This document shows positions 52,423 to 61,752 of a stretch of DNA of 64,000 nucleotides, one piece after another; within the stretch, counting starts at the first letter, position 1, and every line of letters begins with the position of its first letter. Both the position numbers and the translations under genes were made by a program. The notes under the pieces are model-generated. The model had not been told where the DNA came from. It saw only the letters and a list, made by a program, of their open reading frames with translations, and did no database searches. The DNA comes from Micromonospora thermarum. GTDB taxonomy: Bacteria > Actinomycetota > Actinomycetes > Mycobacteriales > Micromonosporaceae. The DNA is taken from contig NZ_JAATEO010000016.1 of the NCBI RefSeq assembly GCF_012034245.1, positions 62,001 to 126,000 of the forward strand, read 5' to 3'.

Positions 52423-52752
52423 TCAGAACAGCTCGGGGCGGCGCTTGCGGCGTTCGTTGTAGTCGCGCATCCGCTGCGGGTAGCCCATCAGGCGGACGTC
52501 GTAGACCGGGATGCCCAGCCGGTACGCGAAGCGGCGGGCGCCGTCCGGGCCGTCGATGCGGCGGCGGGTCCACTCGCCGTCGCTGGCGATCAGCATGACC
52601 GTGGTCTCGGTGACCGTCGTCCGGGGCTCGATGTACGCCTCGACGCCCTGCCGGGTGCGGACGAAGTTCTCAAGGTGCTCCAGATCGGCACGGTCGGCCG
52701 CCCGGTCCAGGCTGACCGGACGCGCCTTCTTCCGTCGTCGGAACAGTCCCAC
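52423..52752 (-). CDS. Small basic hypothetical protein next to lpd
   Basis: 109 residues, rich in Arg and Lys at both ends (GLFRRRKKARPVSLDRA; MRDYNERRKRRPELF). The middle has strand patterns TTVTETTVMLIASDGEWTR and FAYRLGIPVYDVRLMGY. No catalytic motif is visible; I do not recognise the family. The GTG at 52752 has a strong GGGGGAG site 7 bases upstream. It is divergent from lpd with about 180 bases between, which should hold both promoters. Confidence 0.72.
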   Translation of the reverse strand: MGLFRRRKKARPVSLDRAADRADLEHLENFVRTRQGVEAYIEPRTTVTETTVMLIASDGEWTRRRIDGPDGARRFAYRLGIPVYDVRLMGYPQRMRDYNERRKRRPELF

Positions 52753-52932
52753 CCGTCGTCTCCCCCAACGTGCGTCATCGAAGCCCGTGCCAAGCGTACG
52801 TGTCGACGACGTGTCGTTGGGCACCTCGTTACGCGGGCGGAGCGCAGTGGTGACAAGATGACCGAGGTGGGGTGTGTCCGCATTACCCTGCCGTGACCCC
52901 CCGAATGCAGCGACGCGACCTGGGAGTTGGAC

Positions 52933-54321
52933 GTGAGCGAGCCGAACCAGACCTTCGACATCGTCATCCTCGGAGGTGGCAGCGGCGGCTACGCGACGGC
53001 GCTGCGCGCCGCCCAGCTGGGCCTCTCCGTCGCGCTGGTCGAGAAGGGCAAGCTCGGCGGCACCTGCCTGCACAACGGCTGCATCCCCACCAAGGCGCTG
53101 CTGCACGCGGCCGAGATCGCCGACCAGACCCGCGAGTCGGAGCAGTTCGGTGTCAAGGCCGAGCTGGTCGGCATCGACATGGCGGCGGTCAACGCGTACA
53201 AGGACGGGGTCGTCTCGCGGCTGTACAAGGGCCTCCAGGGCCTGGTGGGCGGCGCGAAGAACATCACCTTCGTGGCCGGTGCCGGCAAGCTGGTCGCGCC
53301 GAACGCCGTCGAGGTCGACGGCAGGCGCTACACCGGCCGCAACATCGTCCTGGCCTCCGGCTCGTACGCGAAGAGCCTGCCCGGCCTGGAAATCGACGGC
53401 GAGCGGGTCATCACGAGCGACCACGCCCTCGTCCTGGACCGCGTCCCGTCGTCGGTGATCGTGCTCGGCGGCGGCGTGATCGGCGTCGAGTTCGCCAGCG
53501 TGTGGAAGTCCTTCGGCGTGGACGTCACGATCATCGAGGCGCTGCCCCGGCTGGTCGCCGCCGAGGACGAGGAGTCGTCGAAGGCGCTGGAGCGGGCCTT
53601 CCGCAAGCGGAAGATCAACTTCAAGGTCGGCAAGCCGTTCGAGAAGGTCGAGAAGACCGACAACGGCGTCAAGGTGACGATCGCCGGCGGCGACACCGTC
53701 GAGGCCGAGCTGCTGCTGGTCGCCGTCGGCCGCGGCCCGAACACCGCCAGCCTCGGTTACGAGGAGCAGGGCGTGAAGATGGACCGCGGCTACGTGCTGA
53801 CCGACGAGCGGCTGCGCACGAACGTGCCGAACGTCTACGCCGTCGGCGACATCGTGCCCGGCCTCCAGCTCGCCCACCGGGGCTTCCAGCAGGGCATCTT
53901 CGTCGCCGAGGAGATCGCCGGGCAGAACCCCGCCGTAATCGACGAGGCCGGCATCCCCCGGGTCACGTACTCCGACCCGGAGCTGGCGTCGGTCGGCCTG
54001 ACCGAGGCGAAGGCCAAGGAGCAGTACGGCGCCGACAAGGTCAAGACCTACAACTACAACCTGGGTGGCAACGGCAAGAGCCAGATCCTCAAGACCACCG
54101 GCTTCGTGAAGCTGGTGCGGGTCGAGGACGGGCCGGTCGTCGGCGTGCACATGGTGGGCGCCCGGGTCGGTGAGCTGATCGGCGAGGCCCAGCTCATCTA
54201 CAACTGGGAGGCGTACCCGGCCGAGGTGGCGCAGCTCGTGCACGCCCACCCGACGCAGAACGAGGCCCTGGGCGAGGCGCACCTGGCCCTCGCCGGCAAG
54301 CCGCTGCACGCGCACGCCTGA
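52933..54321 (+). CDS. lpd: Dihydrolipoyl dehydrogenase (E3)
   Basis: 462 residues. FAD-binding [19 protein letters not shown], the redox-active disulfide [19 protein letters not shown] (two Cys five apart), NAD-binding [20 protein letters not shown] and the C-terminal active-site [16 protein letters not shown] (His-Glu) are all present. It reoxidises dihydrolipoamide in 2-oxoacid dehydrogenase and glycine cleavage complexes. I chose GTG 52933 with GGGAG 6 bases upstream, rather than the TTG two codons earlier. It lies 67 bases before sucB, so both E3 and E2 are probably co-expressed. Confidence 0.94.
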   Translation: MSEPNQTFDIVILGGGSGGYATALRAAQLGLSVALVEKGKLGGTCLHNGCIPTKALLHAAEIADQTRESEQFGVKAELVGIDMAAVNAYKDGVVSRLYKGLQGLVGGAKNITFVAGAGKLVAPNAVEVDGRRYTGRNIVLASGSYAKSLPGLEIDGERVITSDHALVLDRVPSSVIVLGGGVIGVEFASVWKSFGVDVTIIEALPRLVAAEDEESSKALERAFRKRKINFKVGKPFEKVEKTDNGVKVTIAGGDTVEAELLLVAVGRGPNTASLGYEEQGVKMDRGYVLTDERLRTNVPNVYAVGDIVPGLQLAHRGFQQGIFVAEEIAGQNPAVIDEAGIPRVTYSDPELASVGLTEAKAKEQYGADKVKTYNYNLGGNGKSQILKTTGFVKLVRVEDGPVVGVHMVGARVGELIGEAQLIYNWEAYPAEVAQLVHAHPTQNEALGEAHLALAGKPLHAHA

Positions 54322-54388
54322 CACGACAACCGCGGCGTCCGGCGACGGGCGACGATCCCACCAGGGGAACCGAAGGAGTCTGGAGAAC

Positions 54389-56194
54389 ATGCCGGTATCG
54401 GTCACCATGCCCCGGCTCGGCGAGAGCGTCACCGAGGGCACCGTCACGCGCTGGCTCAAGCAGGAGGGCGACACCGTCGAGGTCGACGAGCCGCTGCTCG
54501 AGGTGTCGACCGACAAGGTCGACACCGAGATCCCGTCGCCCGCGGCCGGCGTGCTGACCCGGATCGTGGTCGGCGAGGACGAGACCGCCGAGGTCGGCAG
54601 CGAGCTGGCCGTGATCGACGGTGAGGGCGGCGCGGCCGGTGGCGGCGAGGCCGCCGCGCAGCCGCAGGCCGCGCCGGAGCCGGAGCCGACGGCCGCCGCC
54701 GAGGGCACCGCCGCGCAGGTCGCGCAGGAGGAGGCCCCGCAGGCCGAGGCCCCGAAGGCCGCCCCGGCGCCGTCGGGCGAGGGCACCCCGGTCACCATGC
54801 CGGCCCTCGGCGAGAGCGTCACCGAGGGTACGGTGACCCGCTGGCTCAAGCAGGTCGGCGAGACCGTCGAGGTGGACGAGGCGCTGCTGGAGGTCTCCAC
54901 CGACAAGGTGGACACCGAGATCCCGTCGCCGGTCGCCGGTACCGTCCTGGAGATCAAGGTCGCCGAGGACGAGACCGCCGAGGTCGGCGCGACCCTGGCG
55001 ATCGTCGGCGCGGCCGGTGCCGCCCCGGCCGAGGCGAAGCCGGAGCCGAAGCCCGAGCCGAAGGCGGAGGCGCCCGCACCGAAGCCGGAGCCGCAGGTCA
55101 GCGAGCCGACCCCGGGCCTGTCGTACAACGAGCCGGCCGCCGAGGCCGAGGTCGCCCCCGAGCCGGTGAAGGCCGAGCAGGCTGCCACTCCCCCGGCCCC
55201 GACGCCGCGGCAGCGCCCGTCGGCGCCCGCCCCGGCCGGGGGCGAGGAGGCCGCCGGGTACGTGACCCCGCTGGTCCGCAAGCTCGCCGGCGAGCACGGT
55301 GTCGACCTGTCCACGGTCAACGGCACCGGCGTGGGTGGCCGGATCCGCAAGCAGGACGTGCTGGAGGCGGCGGAGAAGGCCCGCGCGGCCAAGGCCGCCC
55401 CGGCTCCGGCCGCTCAGCCGGCCGCGGCGGCGGCCCCGGCGAAGCCGGCGGTCAAGCCGACGCCGAGCGGCAAGCGGGGCACCACCGAGAAGCTGACCCG
55501 GATCCGCTCGGCGATCGCCAAGCGAATGCAGGAGTCGCTGCACGAGATGGCGCAGCTCACCACGGTGATCGAGGTGGACGTCACCAGGATCGCCAAGCTG
55601 CGGGCGCAGGCGAAGGACTCCTTCCAGCAGCGGCACGGCGTGAAGCTGTCCTTCCTGCCGTTCTTCGCCCTCGCCGCGGTCGAGGCGCTGCAGGCGTACC
55701 CGATCGTCAACGCCCGGATGGACCTGGAGGCCGGGACGATCACCTACCCGGACGCGGAGCACCTCGGCATCGCCGTGGACACCGAGCGCGGGCTCCTGGT
55801 GCCGGTCATCCACAACGCCGGTGACCTCAACCTGGGCGGCATCGCCAAGCGCGTCGCCGACCTGGCCGAGCGCACCCGCATCAACAAGATCAGCCCGGAC
55901 GAGATCGCCGGTGCGACGTTCACGCTGACCAACACCGGCAGCCGGGGCGCCCTCTTCGACACCCCGATCGTGCCGTCGCCGCAGTCGGCGATGCTCGGCA
56001 CGGGTGCCGTCGTCAAGCGCCCGGTCGTGGTCAACGACCCGGAGCTGGGCGAGGTCGTCGCCGTGCGGTCGATGGTGTACCTGGCCCTGTCGTACGACCA
56101 CCGGCTCATCGACGGCGCGGACGCCGCGCGCTTCCTGGTCGCCGTCAAGGAGCGGCTGGAGGCCGGCAACTTCGAGGCCGAGCTGGGCCTGTAG
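54389..56194 (+). CDS. sucB: Dihydrolipoyllysine-residue acyltransferase (E2) with two lipoyl domains
   Basis: 601 residues. Two lipoyl domains (about 1-76 and 133-210), each with the lipoylated Lys in [12 protein letters not shown]; they are separated by Ala/Pro/Glu-rich linkers. Next comes a peripheral-subunit-binding domain (about 290-330, [20 protein letters not shown]). The catalytic domain follows, with [16 protein letters not shown] (His-Asp pair) near 568. The family is the actinobacterial SucB/DlaT that serves pyruvate and possibly 2-oxoglutarate dehydrogenase. The two lipoyl domains share 12- to 20-base identical stretches, a recent-duplication sign. Confidence 0.92.
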   Translation: MPVSVTMPRLGESVTEGTVTRWLKQEGDTVEVDEPLLEVSTDKVDTEIPSPAAGVLTRIVVGEDETAEVGSELAVIDGEGGAAGGGEAAAQPQAAPEPEPTAAAEGTAAQVAQEEAPQAEAPKAAPAPSGEGTPVTMPALGESVTEGTVTRWLKQVGETVEVDEALLEVSTDKVDTEIPSPVAGTVLEIKVAEDETAEVGATLAIVGAAGAAPAEAKPEPKPEPKAEAPAPKPEPQVSEPTPGLSYNEPAAEAEVAPEPVKAEQAATPPAPTPRQRPSAPAPAGGEEAAGYVTPLVRKLAGEHGVDLSTVNGTGVGGRIRKQDVLEAAEKARAAKAAPAPAAQPAAAAAPAKPAVKPTPSGKRGTTEKLTRIRSAIAKRMQESLHEMAQLTTVIEVDVTRIAKLRAQAKDSFQQRHGVKLSFLPFFALAAVEALQAYPIVNARMDLEAGTITYPDAEHLGIAVDTERGLLVPVIHNAGDLNLGGIAKRVADLAERTRINKISPDEIAGATFTLTNTGSRGALFDTPIVPSPQSAMLGTGAVVKRPVVVNDPELGEVVAVRSMVYLALSYDHRLIDGADAARFLVAVKERLEAGNFEAELGL

Positions 56195-56211
56195 GGCGCA
56201 CACTCCACGAC

Positions 56212-56243
56212 GAAGGGCTCCCCGGGTGACCGGGGAGCCCTTC
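56212..56243. terminator. Hairpin after sucB
   Basis: Perfect 14-bp arms (GAAGGGCTCCCCGG and complement) with loop GTGA, extendable by a few pairs. It lies between convergent sucB and the SDR gene. Confidence 0.75.
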
Positions 56244-56255
56244 ATCGTTGCGGTG

Positions 56256-57206
56256 TCACGCCGCCTTGAGGGTCTCCTCGGAGACCTCCCACAGCCGCTG
56301 CGCGGCCTCCGGGTCCAGCGCGTACGGCGCGTACCCGGTGCGGGTGCCCGGCTGGTTCGGGCCGGCCTCCTGGCAGTCCTCGAAGTAGCGCCCGCCGACG
56401 CCGTCGAGCAGCGGCGAGGTGGCCACCAGCACGGAGGTGGCGGCACCCTGCTGGACCGTCTTCCAGGTCGGCGCCGCCGGCCCGCCGCTGGCGGCGCGCA
56501 GCCGGGCCAGGTCCTCCTCGGTGATGTAGCGCTGAAGGTTGGTGCGGATCGCACCCGGCATCAGCGCGTTGGTGAGGATGCCGTCGCCGGCCCAGCGCCG
56601 GGTCGCCTCGACCGCGAAGAGCACGTTCGCGGTCTTCGACTGCCCGTACGCGGCCCACGGCTCGTAGGGCCGCTCGTGGAAGTGGATGTCCTCGAAGACG
56701 ACCGGCGAGCGCAGGTGCGCCGCCGAGCTGACCGAGACCACGCGCGCTCCCCCGGCCGCCGCGAGCGCCCGGTGCAGGCTGGTGGCCAGCGCGAAGTGGC
56801 CCAGGTGGTTGGTCGCGAACTGCATCTCCCAGCCCTGCGGCGTCCGCATCTCGGGCGAGGCCATGATGCCGGCGTTGTTGACCAGGATGTGCAGCGGACC
56901 GTCCCAGGTCCGCACGAACGCGGCGACGGAGCCCTGGTCGGCCAGGTCGAGCGGGGCGACCAGGATCCGGTCGTTGCCGGTCGTGGCCGTGATGTCGTCG
57001 GCGGCCCGCCGCCCCTGGTCGGGGTTGCGGACGGCGAGGGTGACGTCGGCGCCGGCGGACGCCAGCGCCCGGGCGGTCTCCACGCCGATGCCGGATCCCC
57101 CGCCGGTGACGACGGCGCGGCGGCCGGTGAGGTCGATGCCCTGGATCACCTCGAGGGCGGTGGACTCTGCGGTGAACGGGGTGCTGACAGGTGTGCTGGT
57201 GGTCAT
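56256..57206 (-). CDS. Short-chain dehydrogenase/reductase (SDR)
   Basis: 316 residues. NAD(P)-binding VVTGGGSGIGVETARALASA, LVNNAGIM, catalytic Ser in VVSVSSAAHL and the YxxxK motif in YGQSKTANVLFA. The layout matches the retinol-dehydrogenase/oxidoreductase-like SDRs that are often controlled by a divergent TetR regulator. The ATG has AAGGA 6 bases upstream and shares bases with the TetR start (CATG). The substrate is unknown. Confidence 0.9.
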   Translation of the reverse strand: MTTSTPVSTPFTAESTALEVIQGIDLTGRRAVVTGGGSGIGVETARALASAGADVTLAVRNPDQGRRAADDITATTGNDRILVAPLDLADQGSVAAFVRTWDGPLHILVNNAGIMASPEMRTPQGWEMQFATNHLGHFALATSLHRALAAAGGARVVSVSSAAHLRSPVVFEDIHFHERPYEPWAAYGQSKTANVLFAVEATRRWAGDGILTNALMPGAIRTNLQRYITEEDLARLRAASGGPAAPTWKTVQQGAATSVLVATSPLLDGVGGRYFEDCQEAGPNQPGTRTGYAPYALDPEAAQRLWEVSEETLKAA

Positions 57207-57798
57207 GATCCGTCCTTGTCAGAGGTGGCACGGCGGAACCCGGTCCGGCGCCGACGCGCAGCGCAACCGCGAGCGGCTGCTGGACGCGGCGGTCCGGGCG
57301 TTTTCCCAGGCCGGGGCCGACGTAACCCTGGAGGCCATCGCCAAGGACGCCGGGGTCGGCATCGGCACCCTCTACCGGCACTTCCCCACCCGGGAGGCGC
57401 TGGTCGAGGCGGCCTACCGCAACGAGTTGGCCAAGCTCTGCGACGCGGCGGAGGACCTGCTGGAGCGGCTACCGCCGGCCGACGCGACCCGCGCCTGGAT
57501 GGACCGGTTCATCGACTACCTGTCCACCAAACGGGGCATGGCCGACGCGCTCCGGCTGGTCATCGCGGCCGGCACCAACCCGTACGCGCAGAGCCGCGAC
57601 CGCCTGATCGCCGCCCTGACCCGGTTGCTCTCGGCGGGCGCGGCAGCCGGCACCGTCCGCGCCGACGTCGAGCCGGCCGACGTGCTCGCCGGCCTGAGCG
57701 GCGTCTCCCTCGCCGCCGGCGGCCCCGAGCAGCGCGACCAGGCCCGGCGGCTGCTGGACCTCCTCATGGACGGCCTGCGCTACCGCCCCGCCGGCTGA
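57205..57798 (+). CDS. TetR-family transcriptional regulator
   Basis: 197 residues. The N-terminal helix-turn-helix is clear: RERLLDAAVRAFSQAG, VTLEAIAKDAGVGIGTLYRH and FPTREALVEAAYRNEL. The ligand-binding half has about six helices. The only in-frame starts are ATG 57205 and GTGs 4 and 12 bases upstream inside the SDR gene; no clear ribosome site, so the start is uncertain. It is head-to-head with the SDR gene with no gap, so each gene's promoter must lie inside the other gene. Repression of the SDR is likely. Confidence 0.82.
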   Translation: MIRPCQRWHGGTRSGADAQRNRERLLDAAVRAFSQAGADVTLEAIAKDAGVGIGTLYRHFPTREALVEAAYRNELAKLCDAAEDLLERLPPADATRAWMDRFIDYLSTKRGMADALRLVIAAGTNPYAQSRDRLIAALTRLLSAGAAAGTVRADVEPADVLAGLSGVSLAAGGPEQRDQARRLLDLLMDGLRYRPAG

Positions 57799-57844
57799 CC
57801 CGATTCCGGCCCGTCCGCCCCCCGGGCGCTGAGAGAGTGGGCGG

Positions 57845-59176
57845 GTGGGCGGGAAGCGGTTGCGGGACCGACTGGGGCCGGCCGTCCCCATCGCCCCCGG
57901 CGCCCGGGTCGACAAGTTCGAGGTCTTCTTCGACCTGGTCTTCGTCTTCTCGTTCTTCATCATCACCCGGGCCACCGCCGTCAACATCACCGGTCGCAAT
58001 CTGCTGCACGCGTTGCTCGTACTCGCCGTGCTCTGGTGGTGCTGGGTGGTCCACAGCGTGGTCGCCACCCGGGTCCGCCTGGGGCTCGGCTTCGTACCGG
58101 TGCTGATGGTGGTCGGGATGGCGGCGCTCTTCTGCTTCGCGCTGGCCCTCCCGCAGGCGTTCGGCGATCCCCGTGAGGGCGCGGCCGGGCCGGTGGTGGT
58201 GGCGATCAGCTACATCGTGATCCGGGCGGTGCACTTCCTGCTCTTCTGGCACGTCGCGCGCGACAGCCCGGACGAGCGGCGGCAGCTCCGCCGGTTCTCC
58301 CCGGAGGTGCTGTTCAGCACCCTCCTGCTGGTGGCCGCGGCCATGGCGCCGGCCGTGATCGACGATCCGGGGGCGGCCACGCTCGCCCGGGACGGGCTGT
58401 GGCTGACCCTCGTGCTGCTCCAGTACACCACTGGCATCCTCGTCGGCACCTGGGGCTGGAACGTCACGTCCGCCGAGCACTGGACCGAGCGCTACGACCT
58501 GATCCTGATCATCGCCCTGGGCGAGTCGGTGATCTCCGTCGGCGTGGGCAGCAACCTGCTCGGCCAGCCGCCGACCTGGTCGGCGGTGGCGGCGGCCGTC
58601 CTCGGCATCGTCTTCACCGCCGCCCTCTGGTGGGCCCACTACGACATGATCGGGCCGGCCGCCCGCATCGCCCTGCACGCCGCCAAGGACGGTCCGCGGG
58701 TCGCGATGGCCCGCGACGCGTACGCCTACCTCTACCTGCCGATGATCGCCGGGATCATCCTCTTCGCGCTGGGCGCCGAGGGCATCGTGCACGAGATCGC
58801 CGATCCCCTGGTGCCGATGACGCAGCCGGCACAGGGGCCCGACGTACCGCTGCTGTTCGGTGGGGTGATCTGCTACCTGTCGGCGAACATGCTGTTCCAG
58901 CTCCGTACGCTGCACACCCTGTCGTGGACCCGGGTCGGCGCGGTGCTGGTGCTCGCCGTGAGCATCCCGATCGCCGCCCACCTCCCCGGCCTGGCCGCCC
59001 TCACCCTGCTCACCGCCATCTGCGTCGGGCTGGTCACGACCGAAGTGCTGCTCTTCTCCGAGGCCCGGGGTGCCCTGTACGCCGCCATCTTCCAGGAGCG
59101 CACCACGCACGAGGCGCACGAGGCCGCCTTCCGGGCCCGCTGGCACGACACCGCCCCCGACGACCCCTCGACGTAG
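57845..59176 (+). CDS. Low-temperature-requirement A (LtrA) family membrane protein
   Basis: 443 residues with about ten membrane helices. N-terminal family motif KFEVFFDLVFVFSFFIITRA, then HALLVLAVLWWCWVVHSV, YDLILIIALGESVISVGVG and the later WWAHYDMIGPAARIALH. LtrA proteins are widespread and poorly understood; the name comes from Listeria growth at low temperature. The GTG start at 57845 has a weak ribosome site. It ends at TAG 59174, where the toxin-antitoxin promoter region begins. Confidence 0.88.
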   Translation: MGGKRLRDRLGPAVPIAPGARVDKFEVFFDLVFVFSFFIITRATAVNITGRNLLHALLVLAVLWWCWVVHSVVATRVRLGLGFVPVLMVVGMAALFCFALALPQAFGDPREGAAGPVVVAISYIVIRAVHFLLFWHVARDSPDERRQLRRFSPEVLFSTLLLVAAAMAPAVIDDPGAATLARDGLWLTLVLLQYTTGILVGTWGWNVTSAEHWTERYDLILIIALGESVISVGVGSNLLGQPPTWSAVAAAVLGIVFTAALWWAHYDMIGPAARIALHAAKDGPRVAMARDAYAYLYLPMIAGIILFALGAEGIVHEIADPLVPMTQPAQGPDVPLLFGGVICYLSANMLFQLRTLHTLSWTRVGAVLVLAVSIPIAAHLPGLAALTLLTAICVGLVTTEVLLFSEARGALYAAIFQERTTHEAHEAAFRARWHDTAPDDPST

Positions 59177-59203
59177 CACGCCAGTCGTAGCACTTGGTAG
59201 CAC
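59173..59203 (+). promoter_or_regulatory. Three GTAGCAC direct repeats before the toxin-antitoxin operon
   Basis: GTAGCAC occurs at 59173-59179, 59187-59193 and 59197-59203, spaced 14 and 10 bases. The first overlaps the LtrA stop codon. Phd/YefM-type antitoxins bind iterated short sites in their own promoter, so these are operator candidates. Confidence 0.5.
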
Positions 59204-59210
59204 CCTGGAC

Positions 59211-59216
59211 TAGTAT
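59211..59216 (+). promoter_or_regulatory. -10 box (TAGTAT) of the Phd-VapC operon
   Basis: TAGTAT begins 13 bases before the antitoxin ATG at 59224, so the message is probably leaderless. It follows the GTAGCAC repeats directly, which places them at the -20 to -50 region, as expected of a repressor site. Confidence 0.5.
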
Positions 59217-59223
59217 CAGGTTC

Positions 59224-59493
59224 ATGGCCGAGCATGCTCATCGCGAGATCACCCAGCGCGAGCTGCGCAACGAGTCCGGTGCCATCATGCGCGGGGTCGA
59301 GCGGGGTGAGTCATACGTAATCACGCGCAACGGCACACCGATCGGCAAACTCATTCCTCTCCGCCGGAGAACCTTCGTACCGCGCGCCGAGGTCATGGCG
59401 ACGTTCGCCACCGCACCGGTCCTCGATGCCGACAGATTCCGCGAGGACATCGACTCAGCCGTCGACCAGGACCCGTTCAGCCGTGAGTGGTGA
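59224..59493 (+). CDS. Phd/YefM-type antitoxin
   Basis: 89 residues. N-terminal DNA-binding dimer fold: REITQRELRNESGAIMRGV, GESYVITRNGTPIGKLIPLR. The C-terminal part (ATFATAPVLDADRFREDI, DQDPFSREW) would wrap the toxin. Its stop lies 11 bases inside the VapC gene, standard for toxin-antitoxin pairs. Base composition here is less GC-rich than the flanks. Confidence 0.9.
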   Translation: MAEHAHREITQRELRNESGAIMRGVERGESYVITRNGTPIGKLIPLRRRTFVPRAEVMATFATAPVLDADRFREDIDSAVDQDPFSREW

Positions 59494-59899
59494 CGCCGCG
59501 AGTCGCGGACTCGTCGACACCAACGTCGTCATCCACCTGGCCGCCCTGGACCCGGCGGAACTGCCCGAGGAGATGGTGATCTCCGCAGTCACGCTCGCCG
59601 AACTCTCCGCAGGCCCGCACCACGCCGACGATCGCACTGAACGAGCACGCCGGATGAGCGTGCTCCAGCACGCCGAGGCGACCTTCGATCCCTTACCCTT
59701 CGACGCCGAGGCGGCGCGCGCCTTCGGCATGGTCACAGGTGCGGTCCTCGCCACCGGCCGGACAACCCGTCGGCGGATCGCAGACCTGATGATCGCCTCG
59801 ATCGCGTACGCGAACGGGCTGGCGCTCTACACAACGAACCCGGCCGATTTCGTCGGTCTCGATGATTTCGTGACGGTCCGACCGGTACGACGCCCCTGA
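59483..59899 (+). CDS. VapC-type PIN-domain toxin
   Basis: 138 residues. PIN-domain acidic residues: GLVDTNVVIHLAAL (first Asp), SAVTLAELSAG (Glu), RRRIADLMIASIAYANGLAL (Asp) and LYTTNPADFVGLDD (C-terminal Asp region). It is expected to cut RNA, commonly tRNA, when free of antitoxin. The GTG at 59483 overlaps the antitoxin end by 11 bases; an upstream ATG in the antitoxin gene is not credible. The pairing of a Phd-type antitoxin with a VapC-type toxin is common. Confidence 0.9.
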   Translation: MSGDAASRGLVDTNVVIHLAALDPAELPEEMVISAVTLAELSAGPHHADDRTERARRMSVLQHAEATFDPLPFDAEAARAFGMVTGAVLATGRTTRRRIADLMIASIAYANGLALYTTNPADFVGLDDFVTVRPVRRP

Positions 59900-60133
59900 C
59901 CACCCACCCGGCGGCCATGACCACCGTTTCCACTCACGACACACGTGCCCTTCCCGGCCCGGCGGATGGATTCCATTGGTGATCCCCACCGTCGCGAGCG
60001 GATGATGGTCAGTCGGTCGACGCCCCGTGCCCACACCGCCTCACCGACATCCGACCAACGGGCACGGTCTGCCGTCGGCAGAACCGGGCCGCTCGGGGTC
60101 GCCGGGCGCGTCGACGCGCGGCAGGCTGGGGCG

Positions 60134-61050
60134 GTGATCACCTTCAGCCTCCAGGCCTCCCCGACCGACGCCGCCGAGTGGCTCGCGCTCGCCCGCAGGG
60201 CGGAAGCGGCCGGCTACGACGCCCTGTACGCGGCCGACCATCCCGGTGTGGCGGCGTCACCGTTCGTCGCCCTGGCCGCCGCGGCGGCGGTGACCACGAC
60301 GCTGGGGCTCGGCACCAACGTCTCCAACGCCGGCGTCCGCGAGCCGGCACTGCTCGCCTCGGATGTCGCGACGCTCGACCTGATCTCCGCCGGCCGGGCC
60401 CGGCTCGGTCTGGGCGCCGGTCACACCCCGGCGGAGTGGCACGCGGTGGGCCGCGAGCGCCCCGACGTCGCCGGCCGGGTCCGTCGCTGCATCGCGGTCG
60501 CCGAGGCCGTCCGCGCCCTGCTCAACGGCAAGGAGGTCAGCGTGGACACGTCCGACCTGGTGATGCGGGCGGCCCGCCTGGAGAAGCCCCGGCCGGTGCA
60601 GGCCCGGATCCCGCTCACCATCGGCACCGCCAACTCCCGTCTGCTGCGCTGGGCGGGAGCACACGCCGACGTGGTCGGCCTCGCCGGGCTCGGTCGTACC
60701 AAGCCGGACGGCTACCGGCACGAGGTGCGCTGGCGGGAGGCCGAGATCGAGGCGCAACTCGCCGAGGTGGCGGCGGGCGCGGCGGACCGGGACTCACCGC
60801 CGGAGTTGGAGGCCCTGGTGCAGCAGGTCGTCGTCACCGACGACGCGGAGACGGCAGCCGCGTCGATGGCACAGGACACCGGCCTGAGCGTGCCCGAACT
60901 GCTGGCCACCCGTTCGTCCTCATCGGCACCGAGGACGAGATCGTCGCGGCGGTCGCCGAACACCGGCGCCGCTGGGGCGTCACCCGTTTCGTGGTACGCC
61001 GCGACGCCCTCGACCCGCTCACACCGGTGCTGGCCCGCCTCGCCGCCTGA
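60134..61050 (+). pseudogene. LLM-class F420-dependent oxidoreductase, frameshifted
   Basis: From GTG 60134 the frame encodes MITFSLQASPTDAAEW, LYAADHPGVAASPFVALAAA, GLGTNVSNAG and ARLGLGAGHTPAEWHAVG, a bacterial luciferase-like (LLM) F420-dependent oxidoreductase. After LSVPELLAT (about 60908) the frame goes astray, while the next frame continues with PFVLIGTEDEIVAAVAEHRR and ends at 61050. One base is missing in the CCC at 60909-60911; adding one C restores a single gene of 305 residues. Either a natural pseudogene or a sequencing error in a C-run. Confidence 0.82.
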
Positions 61051-61080
61051 CCGAGGTTCCCGGGGCGGTTCAGTACGAGG

Positions 61081-61752
61081 TCACTCCAATATCCTCGACG
61101 AACTGCCAGACGTCGGTGTACGGATCTCGTTGGCTGAGCGGGTACGGTCGTCGTGCTGCTCGTTGATCTGTATGGCCCGTTTCTTAGCCTCCAGAAACCC
61201 GCCGTGAATCTGTTGCCAGGTGACGGCCTTGCGCTGTTGAGCGGTGGTCCCAGGAGGGAAGCGGATGCGACGTGCAGCCTCCTCGCAGCTCCCTCCGAAC
61301 GTGGACGTGTAGGCCTGCTGGTGTAGCAACCGCCATAACTCGAAGCAAGGGTGGGAGAAGGCAATCTTGACCCCCGCCTGTCGCGCACGGCGGACCGCCT
61401 GGTCGATGCCCTCGTGCTGATCGCGGTCGAAGATGCACCACACAACTGGCGCGAACTCGTCCGGCACGGCGCCAACCTGCCGTCTCAGCTTGACGAGCAG
61501 CGCGACCGCTGCCTCCACCAATTCTCTGGGCTTGCGATCCGACCGACCGTCACCGCTACCGCGTCTTCCTCCATCCCGGCGCGTGTCGTTGGCGATGTGA
61601 ACCTGGTAGCGCCGTACCGGCTGCATGTCCTTTACAAGGTCCACGTACTGCGGCTCGGTGAGCTCACCCTCAGTGAATACCCACACGTCCCGTCTGCGCC
61701 GGCTCACGCGACGCCGAGCTTCGAATGAGTCGCGACCGCGGGCGCTGGGCAT
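61081..61752 (-). CDS. RloB-family protein (TOPRIM-like defence effector)
   Basis: 223 residues. RloB-family motifs are VWVFTEGELTEPQYVDLVKD (EGxTE), VVWCIFDRDQHEGI (FDRDxH) and KIAFSHPCFELWRLLH. The acidic pattern resembles a TOPRIM nuclease, as does the paired ATPase. The ATG at 61752 overlaps the stop of the ATPase gene by one base (TGATG), so the two are co-translated. In the known AbiL system, AbiLii is an RloB protein; effector nuclease activity is inferred, not shown here. Confidence 0.82.
   Translation of the reverse strand: MPSARGRDSFEARRRVSRRRRDVWVFTEGELTEPQYVDLVKDMQPVRRYQVHIANDTRRDGGRRGSGDGRSDRKPRELVEAAVALLVKLRRQVGAVPDEFAPVVWCIFDRDQHEGIDQAVRRARQAGVKIAFSHPCFELWRLLHQQAYTSTFGGSCEEAARRIRFPPGTTAQQRKAVTWQQIHGGFLEAKKRAIQINEQHDDRTRSANEIRTPTSGSSSRILE

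Noticed and set aside
59900-60133. N-terminal extension of the F420 oxidoreductase from ATG 59945
   Set aside because: The family begins at MITFSLQASP; the upstream 63 codons have no similarity and lie in an intergenic region.
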